DNA from: Paulinella micropora
Taxonomy: Eukaryota; Cercozoa; Imbricatea; Euglyphida; Paulinellidae
DNA length: 34,432 nt
Assembly: GCA_019918135.1 (NCBI GenBank)
Contig: WBZZ01006250.1
Span: 1-34,432, forward strand
Reading direction: 5' to 3'
The first letter of the stretch is position 1, and each line of letters opens with the position of its first letter. The notes beneath the pieces were generated by a model that did not search any database, had not been told where the DNA came from, and saw nothing but the letters and a program-made list of their open reading frames with translations. Position numbers and translations under genes: made by a program. Positions 9,719 through 17,726 of the stretch are shown here, piece after piece.

Positions 9719-11513
9719 CTGGAGCAGGATCAGCCTCTTCCGGCGTCGGAAAGCTTACAGCTGCGTCCATCTGTGGCTTGGTGGCCGGGGCAAGGACCTC
9801 CTCAGGATCCGGGCAGCGGGACACTTCTCCAGATCCTGACGCTGGTAACTCCGATGCTGACTCCCGGGACGCTAGGGATACGGGCAAAGGTACCTCGCCC
9901 TCTGGGAGGGAGAGAAACGTCACCGGTACCCCCAGTTCCTGGGGCGAGGCCGGGCTCCGGGGGGGGCTTCGCATAACCCCGGAGTCTGGTCCGTCCTGGG
10001 GAGTGTTGTCGAGGTGGCAAAGGAAGGATTCTGCGTCCATGCCTTCTTCGTCCGAGCTGGGAGGACTCCAGTATCCGGCTTTGGAGGCTGCAGCGGACAG
10101 GGCCGACCGGGTCATCCGGGTCGCCGACGACAATCGAAGGAATACTCGCCGTCTAAGGATTGCGGACCTCTCTTTCCGCGTAGCGCTCAGGAGTCTAGCA
10201 AAAGTCCGGGCCACTTGGACATTAAGGGCCTCGAAGGCATGTTCATCCCTTATGTGACGCGTGCGGTTAAGGTGAACATCTCGGTAGAGAGACGGGTTGC
10301 TCACCTTCCATGTGCGTCTCACTTTTTTGCGAGATGAAGCTGAAACCCTCTCGGCATGACGGTCAGTAAGAACCATTTTCCATTCTTGGTGCCCACGTTT
10401 AACCATACGCGTGACCTCGGCAAGCTGCTCCGTGTCTGTAGCAGGCACACACCTGAGATGCGCCGTATCTGCATAGGCAGCCTGCGCGGCAACGAGCCGC
10501 TGGAAAATGTTCCTGCGGAACTGGTCCATATCCGGCATCTCTCCAGCGGGCAGGGGCGCGTCAACAGAGAGGCACGCGGGGTTCAGGGCTACACGCTGCA
10601 TGTGGAAGAGCGTATGAAGGCCGCAATCCTGACCTCCCTCCTGTGCTGGTACAGTCAAACTGATGTATCCTGGTGTCGGGGGATCGGAGAGGAATCCCGC
10701 TCGACCTAGGTTCGCATACCAGGCCGAAAGGATCGGCGTGAGCGCGAAATCGGAGCAGCTTGCTGTGCAGGAGGGCAAGGAGTCCAAGAAGAGGGCGAGC
10801 GGGACGCTTCGTGATCCGAACGCAGCAACCGCAGGTACCAAGCCGACTTGTACACCGGGGCCTCCTCGCTGCAGAGTGGTAGAAATCACCAGGAGTGCCC
10901 AATGCCGTTCGCTGATGTTGAGCGGGATGAGCACGTGCTCATACCCCGGGTCGATGGGCCGGTGCTTCAACGCCCTGAAAAGGATGTCATCACGAGACTC
11001 CCCTTGGGTGCGGATTTTCCAAGAGAAATCGGGTCCAATGAGTAGACATCGATTGACACGTGCCTGGGGTTCCAACTCACGTATGAACCAGTGAAGCACG
11101 TCAGTGTGGAGCCAACCGCCGTCCTCTACATTCCCCACCACTATCGGCGGTATGTATGAACCACCCTCCGTAGCAGTGTCACTGGCCCAGATCGGACAGA
11201 TGTTGGGTGGTGGCCCCGGGGCGATCAGGGCTTCCCGGGGGGCCGGACCAGACTGCTCGACCTTCTGGTGCCGACGCCGAGACCGAGACGGTGACGGGGA
11301 ATCGGCGCTGGCCATTTCCACCGGTTGGAATACGCTGTGTAAGGCCTGGTTCCAGAGACTGCGGCGTGTCTCCCGGTCCATGGGGACGGGGCCAAAGTGA
11401 GCGGGGCATCTATCGTCGGAGAGCGGTCGCAGCCAGTGTCGTCCTTCTGCACCACTCTTCGGAAGATCAACTCGGAGCGCCGTCAACCTTCGGGCGGGAG
11501 CCGTCAACATGGT
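9522..11513 (-). CDS. Ulp1/SENP-like (C48) cysteine protease ORF (ORF2)
   Basis: The ATG at 11513 gives 663 aa and overlaps the stop of ORF1 as ATGTTGA. The protease lies at about 100-310. WLHTDVLHWFIREL (133-146) is the typical C48 entry helix; H203 sits in ISERHWALLVI, D243 in FLDSLPS, Q290 in VPAQ, and C296 in QDCGLHT, six residues after Q290 as the family requires. The full catalytic set His-Asp-Gln-Cys is therefore present. Family members remove SUMO, NEDD8 or ubiquitin, or process viral polyproteins (adenain fold). The substrate here is unknown; processing of the element's own products or stripping of host SUMO are both possible. The C-terminal 300 residues are basic, then Pro-rich. The last 50 residues, after the C10 run at 9673-9682, are probably out of frame. 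Confidence 0.82.
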   Translation of the reverse strand, partial: TMLTAPARRLTALRVDLPKSGAEGRHWLRPLSDDRCPAHFGPVPMDRETRRSLWNQALHSVFQPVEMASADSPSPSRSRRRHQKVEQSGPAPREALIAPGPPPNICPIWASDTATEGGSYIPPIVVGNVEDGGWLHTDVLHWFIRELEPQARVNRCLLIGPDFSWKIRTQGESRDDILFRALKHRPIDPGYEHVLIPLNISERHWALLVISTTLQRGGPGVQVGLVPAVAAFGSRSVPLALFLDSLPSCTASCSDFALTPILSAWYANLGRAGFLSDPPTPGYISLTVPAQEGGQDCGLHTLFHMQRVALNPACLSVDAPLPAGEMPDMDQFRRNIFQRLVAAQAAYADTAHLRCVPATDTEQLAEVTRMVKRGHQEWKMVLTDRHAERVSASSRKKVRRTWKVSNPSLYRDVHLNRTRHIRDEHAFEALNVQVARTFARLLSATRKERSAILRRRVFLRLSSATRMTRSALSAAASKAGYWSPPSSDEEGMDAESFLCHLDNTPQDGPDSGVMRSPPRSPASPQELGVPVTFLSLPEGEVPLPVSLASRESASELPASGSGEVSRCPDPEEVLAPATKPQMDAAVSFPTPEEADPAPGEAKARASLQDLSPPPNIDGDGTACAHGVTARPPRDTKDPPRPPRRNSGRDVPGRDNGAQQRTGG

Positions 11514-14500
11514 CCACCCAAGCGGGAAGGTGGTACAGTAGTGGCGATGATTCGTGGGGTTCCTGAGGTACCCCCCGGGAGGGCCCGAGTCTGTCGAGAA
11601 TCCAGGGGCTCCGGTTGGACGCTGGGGGCCTGGTGCCCGGACGAGGTAGGAGAGGAGGGGGACAGGGGTCTGGGTCGGTCCCTTGGGTGGGGATGAGGGG
11701 TCCACATGGAATCGCAGTCACCCGTCTGGATAAGACGACGTGGAGGACTTCGCTTCCTTTCCCGTTGGCTGGGGACGGGAGGGTCTGAGTCCCACCCTTC
11801 TCCTGTCTGGAAAGGAAGCAACGCCGTTATCCCTACCCTGTATGCTAGCCCTGCCAAGCTGTACCCTCGGGGGAGACGTTCTTGAACACTCTCCCATGAC
11901 TTCCCCTCCGGGATGAAGTTGACCTCCTGGAAAGCTTTCGATATTGGCTTCCCCGAGCTATGGATCCCAACTCCCCCTCGACCAAACCGAATGAAAGTGT
12001 GGTTAAAAGGGTGGGAGCCTAGGATCGCAAACTCTTGATGAACATTCTGGCTGCTCTCCTGCAGCTTCTTCCAGGCCGGGAGCGCTTCGATGGCCCCCGG
12101 GGCGGGGGTGTCCCGGTATTGTGTGGGCGTCTGGATAATTGACTCGCGGGTGCTGCCCTCACTTATCCGCCGTTGTTGCACGTATTCCCACTCCGCGCTT
12201 TCCGCCGCCGTAATCTCCTCATCGGTGGGAGGTGGAGAGAAGGGCAGGAGGCGTTCTCCACCGGCCGTCCAACTGTCCCCATGCACGAAGGTGTTAACGC
12301 AAAAAGCAGCCACAGCGTGGGACAGAAAGGTCGCTCGGAAGGAAGCAGCCCAGGACCGACGGTCAGGCCCACCAATGACGCAGGACTCTGACAGGGAGGT
12401 GCGGGGAATAAAAGCCAGCCGAGTGACGGTGCCCAGGGCGTTGAGAGCTTGCCGAACATCGGGCATACAGTCTTCTGGGGAGACGGAGGCGCCAGAGCCT
12501 TCATAGTAGATGCTGAATTCTACCGATCTTCGCTCCTCGGGGGCGGGTCGAAGATTACCTGTGAGCAGGGCACGTTCTAGCTGGAAGACTGAGTCCCGCC
12601 AGCTGGACGGGCGGGCGTCGTAGACATCAATCAGGAGGAGGGCTTGGCCCGGTTGCTGAGCAGGGGGGGAGGTGGATGGAGGGGGGGCGGAGCTGCAGTT
12701 CTCTGGGAATCGTCTGAAAACGCGGAAGTTTGCCCCGACGAGGAGGGGGTCACGTGCCGCCCTGTTCCATTCGTAGCTGCTGGTGGAGGGGAGCCTCTCC
12801 CAATGGAGGAGTCTGCAGATCAGCTGCTGGTCGACAAGCAGGATCGAGGGTGGGAAGAGTTTGCGGTCCGTCGATCCACCGAGAATACCATGTGTGAAGG
12901 TCCCGGGAGCCCTCGATGATATGAGGGCGCAGAGATCTGCCCCGGGGGAGCCCGCAGGGTGAAGTACTACGGTAGCCTGATCGGGGAGTTCAAGCCAGGC
13001 ACTTCCATATTCCAGGCCTTTCTCCTTTAGCGCAGGACGGATGGTAGACGCCGTTTGCTTACCAGTCCAAGGGAGGATGGCAATCGTCCGGAAAGCTCGG
13101 GATGCATCCAATTTGGGGAAACTGGAACCGTCGCATTGGATCACATGGAAGAAGCAGCATCCTTTCGGGTCCGGAATGTGCAGGTGAGTGACCATCCCCG
13201 GCCTTGACGTCTTCCTGCCTGGCAGTGGGATGGTGCTGGGAGGGGGAGCTGGGAAAGAAGGGGGCCGTCGCGGCTTCGCCCCAATGAAGGTATCCACGGA
13301 GTCTTTCAGATGAGGCAGGGACCGGCGGAACATCTGCTGCTCCACTCGGGAGAAATCCGACCATCGGGGGAGAAGCAAGAAGCGGATCCCGAGGGATGTG
13401 CCGGAGTCCAGGGGGGGGGGGGGCACAGCAAAGCGACGCACCGAGAGACGATGGCAAAGAAAAACCCGCGTGCCTCCCTTCGGGAGGGGGGGCAAGTCCA
13501 GGGGAGGGTGGGGAGGGGAGAAAGGGGGCCCCTGGAGGTGGGTGAATGGAGAGGAGATGGTGACCGTGTGGGGGGCATCCGCCAGAAGAGCCTCCACAAA
13601 GAAGTCGTTTGGAAGGCTTGTGCTGAGGTCCTGTGCAAGATCCCAAGGTGCTTGCACGTCCGCGCCCGCGCCCCGTGGGAGGTCGTAGATAAGCCCGGCA
13701 TTGAAACGGCAGCGGAAGGTGCTTCTGAGCCAGTCCCAAAACGGTTGAGGGAACGCCGCTAAGATGCCTGCGCCTTTCGATGCCGGCTTGATGAACCTCC
13801 TGCCACATTGGTAGCCAATGATGTCCTGCTCGTCTGGCGCTGCCACCAGAACCCGAAGAGACGACGGGGGCTGGGGCGCCAGAAGATTGAAACAAATATT
13901 TTGGTAGATGCCCGCCCACGGGCAATTGCGCCGCGAGGTGAGACCCCTTGTTGAGGGCGCGAGATGCGGCAGGATAGAGATTGGTCGTCCTTCCGTCCAG
14001 GTGTGGTATGTCGATGGGCAGGGGGGGATATAGGTGGGAAAAGGTGGGGGGGGGATCCGGTTGATCACAGAGAAGAGGTCCTCGGAGAGAGGTGGGGTCG
14101 GCACCTCCAGGGTGGGGAAATCCTGTGCTTTGCCGGCGATGGTGTCCGCGCGCTGATATAGAAGAGCTACAAGGGCTCTACCAAGGGGTAGGATCGTTCC
14201 CGGGAGCACTCCAGCGCAGAGGTGGCTATGCCGATGAGTAGTGTATGTTGGATACCTGCGGCTCCCATCGTAATCTAGGAAGCTCCGTGGAAACGTAGCG
14301 TCTTGACACCCAAACGCCTGATACCGCCGATTGCTGTCCTTGTACTCCTCCGGAAGGAACGTGACGCCACGTGTCCGGATGTATCGTCCCGTCTTCGCCG
14401 TCGCGTAGCAGGTCGGGAAGAAGGTGGACATCTCCAAGGAGAAAGGGGCCAGGATCGGGGTGTCGTTGATGTGCGGGGGGATCCCAGGTCCTCCAGGGGC

Positions 14501-15433
14501 TTCTGGGCGGTTGATGATGACGAAAAGGAACGGGGGGGGCGGAGAGTCGAAGGAAATCCTGGAAGAGAGAACCCTATCCTGAGGCTTGGAGCAGTGACAT
14601 GTAAGGTTGGACGCACCCGGCAGCATTCGCGCGCCCGGCCGAAGCAGAGCTTCAATGAGGGATTCGAGGCGAATCGTAGGGGCGTCCACAGGTATGGACC
14701 CCTCCTCCGCGGGCTCTGTGAGCTTCCCGTCCGTAGGCTGTGGAGGGGCCGAGACCTCTAGAAGGGGGCTGCGGACGCCCGACGAAACATGGTACCAACG
14801 ACACGTGGCACAGACATGTTCGTGCTTCCAAAGGAGCTGGAGCTGCCGGTGGACAGGGGCCCCTGTGTCCGTAGGTGCGTGGAGCCAGATCTCCTCTACA
14901 GGCGGAATGTAGTGAGCCATAGCTGATGGGCTGCTACACAGGTCGCGGAGGATAATCCGTAGGGCATGCGTCAGGTCATCCTTCCGTGGCCGGAGTCGCG
15001 CAGCCGGTGGAACCTGAATGCGATATTGTGATCCCAACTTTTCAGCTTCTTGTTCCAGCGCAGGATTCTGAAACGACGGGTCCAGAGCCAGTAGGTGGCG
15101 ATAGAGAATGGCCAGCCCTTGCGCCGCTACAGGTTTAGAGGGCAGTTGAGTCGAGGCCGCTCGGTTGAGGGCTCGTCCTGCCTCTGCCAGGTCGTGTCCC
15201 CCCAGGAACCCATTGGAGGTCTTCAGGAAAGATCGCAGCAGCGGCTGGAGCAAACTTGCCAGCGCCGAAAGGAAGGCGCCCATGGGCCATACAGGGAGAG
15301 GTGGCGGAGGGCCTTCAGTCCTGGACTGTGCCTTCGCTTCCCTGGCCGGGATGCTAGACCTCGGTGATCCAGATCGCTTGGGTCGCGTGGATCGCTTGCC
15401 CCGGGTGGCCTTGCGTTGGTGGCTTGGTCGCAT
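11504..15433 (-). CDS. Large 5'-proximal ORF with degenerate USP-like fold (ORF1)
   Basis: The ATG at 15433 gives 1309 aa and is the first ORF of the element. The first 35 residues are very basic (RKATRGKRSTRPKRSGS), suiting nucleic-acid binding or nuclear import. Residues about 100-430 follow the order of a USP domain: CATC at 208-211, a long insertion, LIEALLRPGA, CHC at 279-281, hydrophobic FLFVIINRP (302-310), then YQAF at 371 and a closing ALVALLYQR. No catalytic Cys box or His-box histidine is evident, so an inactive ubiquitin-binding or structural copy is the best reading. The remaining 850 residues (Pro-rich linkers between folded-looking segments, one with CCFFHVIQCDG near 780) are not recognised. 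It ends in ATGTTGA, which starts ORF2. Confidence 0.7.
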   Translation of the reverse strand: MRPSHQRKATRGKRSTRPKRSGSPRSSIPAREAKAQSRTEGPPPPLPVWPMGAFLSALASLLQPLLRSFLKTSNGFLGGHDLAEAGRALNRAASTQLPSKPVAAQGLAILYRHLLALDPSFQNPALEQEAEKLGSQYRIQVPPAARLRPRKDDLTHALRIILRDLCSSPSAMAHYIPPVEEIWLHAPTDTGAPVHRQLQLLWKHEHVCATCRWYHVSSGVRSPLLEVSAPPQPTDGKLTEPAEEGSIPVDAPTIRLESLIEALLRPGARMLPGASNLTCHCSKPQDRVLSSRISFDSPPPPFLFVIINRPEAPGGPGIPPHINDTPILAPFSLEMSTFFPTCYATAKTGRYIRTRGVTFLPEEYKDSNRRYQAFGCQDATFPRSFLDYDGSRRYPTYTTHRHSHLCAGVLPGTILPLGRALVALLYQRADTIAGKAQDFPTLEVPTPPLSEDLFSVINRIPPPPFPTYIPPCPSTYHTWTEGRPISILPHLAPSTRGLTSRRNCPWAGIYQNICFNLLAPQPPSSLRVLVAAPDEQDIIGYQCGRRFIKPASKGAGILAAFPQPFWDWLRSTFRCRFNAGLIYDLPRGAGADVQAPWDLAQDLSTSLPNDFFVEALLADAPHTVTISSPFTHLQGPPFSPPHPPLDLPPLPKGGTRVFLCHRLSVRRFAVPPPPLDSGTSLGIRFLLLPRWSDFSRVEQQMFRRSLPHLKDSVDTFIGAKPRRPPSFPAPPPSTIPLPGRKTSRPGMVTHLHIPDPKGCCFFHVIQCDGSSFPKLDASRAFRTIAILPWTGKQTASTIRPALKEKGLEYGSAWLELPDQATVVLHPAGSPGADLCALISSRAPGTFTHGILGGSTDRKLFPPSILLVDQQLICRLLHWERLPSTSSYEWNRAARDPLLVGANFRVFRRFPENCSSAPPPSTSPPAQQPGQALLLIDVYDARPSSWRDSVFQLERALLTGNLRPAPEERRSVEFSIYYEGSGASVSPEDCMPDVRQALNALGTVTRLAFIPRTSLSESCVIGGPDRRSWAASFRATFLSHAVAAFCVNTFVHGDSWTAGGERLLPFSPPPTDEEITAAESAEWEYVQQRRISEGSTRESIIQTPTQYRDTPAPGAIEALPAWKKLQESSQNVHQEFAILGSHPFNHTFIRFGRGGVGIHSSGKPISKAFQEVNFIPEGKSWESVQERLPRGYSLAGLAYRVGITALLPFQTGEGWDSDPPVPSQRERKRSPPRRLIQTGDCDSMWTPHPHPRDRPRPLSPSSPTSSGHQAPSVQPEPLDSRQTRALPGGTSGTPRIIATTVPPSRLGGPC

Positions 15434-15518
15434 CCCGGGGGAGAGTGATCAACTCCAGCTAGAGTGACGGGCACACGGGTCAACCCCTGCAGGTGTGATG
15501 GGAGGGTCCAGGAGAGGG

Positions 15519-16260
15519 TGCCTGAGAGCGGTCAGCGGCCGTACCACACACACGGGTGACGGTCACTGCCTTCCCTGGCTCTGCAGACCTGGAATCACCA
15601 ACGCACGAGGTGGGCGGGACAGTGCCAGAAGTCACTGCGCTTCACGGAACCTGGTTTGGACTCGGATGGGACGGTCCAACCAGGGGGCCTTGCACAAGAG
15701 CCTGATACTGACTGGATACCAGGGACAGGAAGGGAGAGTGTGCCTGAGTCGTTCAGCGACCGCCCCCAACACACGGGTGACGGCCTCTGTCTTCTCTGGC
15801 TCAGACAAGCCCTGATGTCACGGGTCCTGTGTCAGTAAGGCAGTGTCGACAGGCGCGTCGCTTCCCAGGAGGCCGCCGTTCGAAGGGAAGCGGCGAGGGA
15901 AGGACCCAGGAGAACCGTACACTGTGATTACTCCTCCGGCGAGCAAACCCCCAAGAAACAGAAGGACCAGTGTCTGAACCGATCAGCGGCCGCACCAGCA
16001 CAGTCGGGTGCGGTCACTGTCTTACCTGTCACTGGACTCTCGCTCTTGGGAGCGCTTTGCCTGTAGGACAGTGTCCGGCAGCGACCAAGACAGAGTTCCC
16101 TCTGGCCGGACCAAAGTAAGGGCAATACAGCGTGCCTGAAACGCTAGGCGACCGCACAGTCAAAGACGTATGCGGCCACTCGCTTTCCTGGCTCTGCTTG
16201 TCCACCCTTCAGTCACGGTTAAGCCCAGAGGATCTTGGACACCTACGCGAAGCGAGCTGT
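15519..16260 (-). repeat. Four diverged subrepeats upstream of ORF1
   Basis: Similar blocks begin near 15519, 15741, 15971 and 16133. Each opens with a TGCCTGA-like motif, then TCAGCGGCC or similar, then CACGGGTG and GGTCACTGTCTT/CCTGGCTCTG. Spacing is about 222, 230 and 162 bases, so unit length is uneven. No ORF of note crosses the region. Directly upstream of the first ORF, such subrepeats are commonly the 5' UTR/promoter of a retroelement; that role is inferred. Confidence 0.6.
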
Positions 16261-16470
16261 AAGGCGGATGGTCAGTCCGCGGGGAGGTTGAGCGGCGGGG
16301 TTAGAGGGAGAGGCGATTGAGGACGGGGAGGTGGTGGTGTGTGAAGGGGATGCGCCGTTTCACGCTACAGGGTCCCCAGCTGAACGCCTTCGGTAGTGCC
16401 GAGCCCCGGGTGAGGCTGTGCGTACCAGAAAAGCCGGATTAGTTGTTTCCGTCATGACATATATTATGGA
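16261..16470. other. Composition junction between retroelement and AT-rich element
   Basis: GC-rich, G-tract sequence continues to about 16,440, then changes within some 30 bases, through GTCATGAC, to A-tracts and AATTTAATT. No gene, terminal repeat or clear target-site duplication was seen. This is where one element meets the other, but which was inserted into which cannot be told from this side alone. Confidence 0.6.
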
Positions 16471-16509
16471 GAAAAAAAAACCATTTAATTTAATTAGTTT
16501 ATAAATTAG

Positions 16510-16533
16510 TTTGTGATTGAATTCAATCACAAA
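16510..16533. terminator. 24-bp perfect palindrome at the end of the ATPase gene
   Basis: TTTGTGATTGAA followed by its exact reverse complement spans the stop codon (16527-16529) of the minus-strand ATPase reading. Placed at the gene's 3' end in AT-rich DNA, it could form a transcript-end hairpin; a protein-binding palindrome is also possible. Confidence 0.45.
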
Positions 16534-17045
16534 TTAGTCATATCTCTATCCTTATTTAATCGCAATATAGTAGAGAAATTCTTTCTAAACTGGGTTGTTC
16601 TATCACTGGCAGTGTTGTTAATTGCTAGAAACGAATAAGGTTCTGCCGTAGCATACTTAACCATATTGTAAAATTCTTTTTTGGTGAGAAAAGGACTTTC
16701 ATATTCATCTGCCAGTCTGTCAAGTTCGCTTCTCCTTACTCCATTAAAAATAATCATCCAATGGCAATTAATTCTTATTCTTCGCGGGAGTTGTGTATAA
16801 CTCTGAGTTGCTACCCAGACTGACACCTTAGCATGTGTTGAAGCGAAAAACAACTCGGTAAGCACTTCTGATTTGAGAAAGGTTTTACTCTGTGCTATGT
16901 CATCCAATAACAATAATATCTTTGGTGCCTTCTTAAACCCTTTAGTTTTAATCAGTTCTTTTTGTTTAGTTAATATTTCGCGCATTAGTTCTGGGCGGTC
17001 TTCTTTGATTATGTCTTCTTTTTTTAACTTGAGAGTGTCCTCCAA
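16527..17045 (-). CDS. A32/FtsK-like packaging ATPase, C-terminal part (frameshifted)
   Basis: 172 aa that contain the second half of the ATPase whose first half is at 17075-17428. KILLLLDDIAQ is the Walker B strand with the DD pair. WVATQSYTQLP is the downstream sensor-like Gln motif, and RRIRINCHWMIIF is the conserved strand typical of A32-type genome-packaging ATPases of poxviruses, Polintons and virophages. The reading is open upstream of the listed start and meets the N-terminal frame around 17075-17098. The shift is in the -1 direction, which equals one missing base; a run of five T on the coding strand lies at 17087-17091. No convincing slippery heptamer was seen, so a mutation or sequence error is more likely than programmed frameshifting. 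Role: pumping viral DNA into capsids. Confidence 0.82.
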   Translation of the reverse strand: MEDTLKLKKEDIIKEDRPELMREILTKQKELIKTKGFKKAPKILLLLDDIAQSKTFLKSEVLTELFFASTHAKVSVWVATQSYTQLPRRIRINCHWMIIFNGVRRSELDRLADEYESPFLTKKEFYNMVKYATAEPYSFLAINNTASDRTTQFRKNFSTILRLNKDRDMTNL

Positions 17046-17074
17046 AATCGGGCACGGGCTTACGCAAAATACGA

Positions 17075-17428
17075 CTATTCTATCATAAAAACTTTCAACA
17101 TGTTCTTTTTGGCGAGTAGATTACACATCATAACTGATTTACCACCGCCAGTGCTTGCACATATAACCATAGTCCCCATTGCTGGCAATATTCCTTCTTT
17201 TTGAATAGGGAGCAATTCAACGCTATCTCTTTGTGTTTTAATCGGTTGTATTTCCAAGTCATTGTGAAATTTGGGCGGTTTTTTGTTATCTAACTCTGTT
17301 ATTACTGGCCTGTCAATAGTAAATTCCTCATGTGCTTTTTCTATGTTGGTCTTCTCCAGACTCTGCTTCAAAAGTGTTTTTCGTGGCAACTTGTTTGCTA
17401 TTAATCCTTTATGTATAGATTTAGGCAT
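17075..17428 (-). CDS. A32/FtsK-like packaging ATPase, N-terminal part (frameshifted)
   Basis: 117 aa from the ATG at 17428. The P-loop is VICASTGGGKSVMM near residue 90, the Walker A of A32/HerA-FtsK-type ATPases, with the GGGKS form common in Polinton-like elements. The preceding 80 residues are basic and poorly conserved, as usual in this family. The frame ends at 17075 shortly after the P-loop, and the remaining family motifs continue in the neighbouring frame at 16527-17045, so the two pieces are one gene of about 300 codons, the normal size for these ATPases. An AT-rich palindromic motif lies 18 bases upstream of the ATG. It follows the 82-aa gene on the same strand. Confidence 0.85.
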   Translation of the reverse strand: MPKSIHKGLIANKLPRKTLLKQSLEKTNIEKAHEEFTIDRPVITELDNKKPPKFHNDLEIQPIKTQRDSVELLPIQKEGILPAMGTMVICASTGGGKSVMMCNLLAKKNMLKVFMIE

Positions 17429-17446
17429 CTAAAGTTGATTTAATTT

Positions 17447-17463
17447 ATCTTATATTATAAGAT
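17447..17463 (-). promoter_or_regulatory. 17-bp palindrome-like motif upstream of the ATPase gene
   Basis: Read on the minus strand this is ATCTTATAATATAAGAT, 18 bases before the ATPase ATG. Exactly the same 17 bases occur on the plus strand at 25194-25210, 24 bases before another gene of the element. A second partial copy abuts it (17464-17475). Same orientation and distance relative to two start codons suggest a promoter element. Confidence 0.55.
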
Positions 17464-17471
17464 ATCTTATA

Positions 17472-17720
17472 TTATGGGTTTTGAAAATAGTTTGGATTGT
17501 ATCTATAATTATCATATTCGGCACCAAAGGGTTGGGGTGGTGAGGCATAATTATAGAAATAAGGATAGTAAGGACTACCAAAAGCGTAATTACTTGGAGG
17601 ATTGACGAGCGGTTTAAAATCCTTTCTTTCTGGACGAGTTTGGACTTGTCGCGGGATTTCAGCAGGGAAGTTTCTGGTCAGTTTTCGTTTCATTTTTGGA
17701 AATGCTCTTTTGTCTTTCAT
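17472..17720 (-). CDS. Small basic N-terminal, Tyr/Pro/Asn-rich C-terminal protein
   Basis: 82 aa from the ATG at 17720, which begins 6 bases after the stop of the 928-aa gene on the same strand, so co-transcription is likely. The first 35 residues are Lys/Arg-rich (KRAFPKMKRKLTR); the remainder is Tyr, Pro, Phe and Asn rich (YYPYFYNYASPPQP). There is no signal peptide or membrane helix. A basic head with an aromatic, Pro-rich tail would suit a DNA-binding virion core or scaffold-interacting peptide, but this is inference and no family is recognised. Composition matches the neighbours, not the GC-rich block. Confidence 0.6.
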   Translation of the reverse strand: MKDKRAFPKMKRKLTRNFPAEIPRQVQTRPERKDFKPLVNPPSNYAFGSPYYPYFYNYASPPQPFGAEYDNYRYNPNYFQNP

Positions 17721-17726
17721 TCTGGT

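Larger units (their letters stand above)
1..16450 (-). mobile_element. Giant GC-rich LINE-like retroelement, left end outside window
   Basis: Six large ORFs lie head to tail on the minus strand, share GC-rich, Pro/Ser/Arg-rich coding, and end abruptly where the DNA becomes AT-rich near 16,450. The promoter-distal ORF has RNase H and reverse transcriptase domains, which identifies a retroelement. Two upstream ORFs carry different cysteine proteases of the ubiquitin/SUMO systems. The reverse transcriptase reading continues past the left edge after a frame break near 141-150, so the 3' end, including any endonuclease domain, is missing. No LTRs were seen. The RT motifs resemble non-LTR (LINE) enzymes, but the clade was not identified. 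The boundary at 16,450 is judged from composition only; no target-site duplication was found. Confidence 0.82.

Noticed and set aside
16270..16460. Possible HDV-like self-cleaving ribozyme at the 5' end of the retroelement (minus strand)
   Set aside because: G/C-rich segments suggest pairing, but I could not lay out the double-pseudoknot pairing with confidence.
17075..17100. Programmed -1 frameshift in the ATPase
   Set aside because: No X XXY YYZ heptamer aligns with the reading frame at the join; a lost base is simpler.
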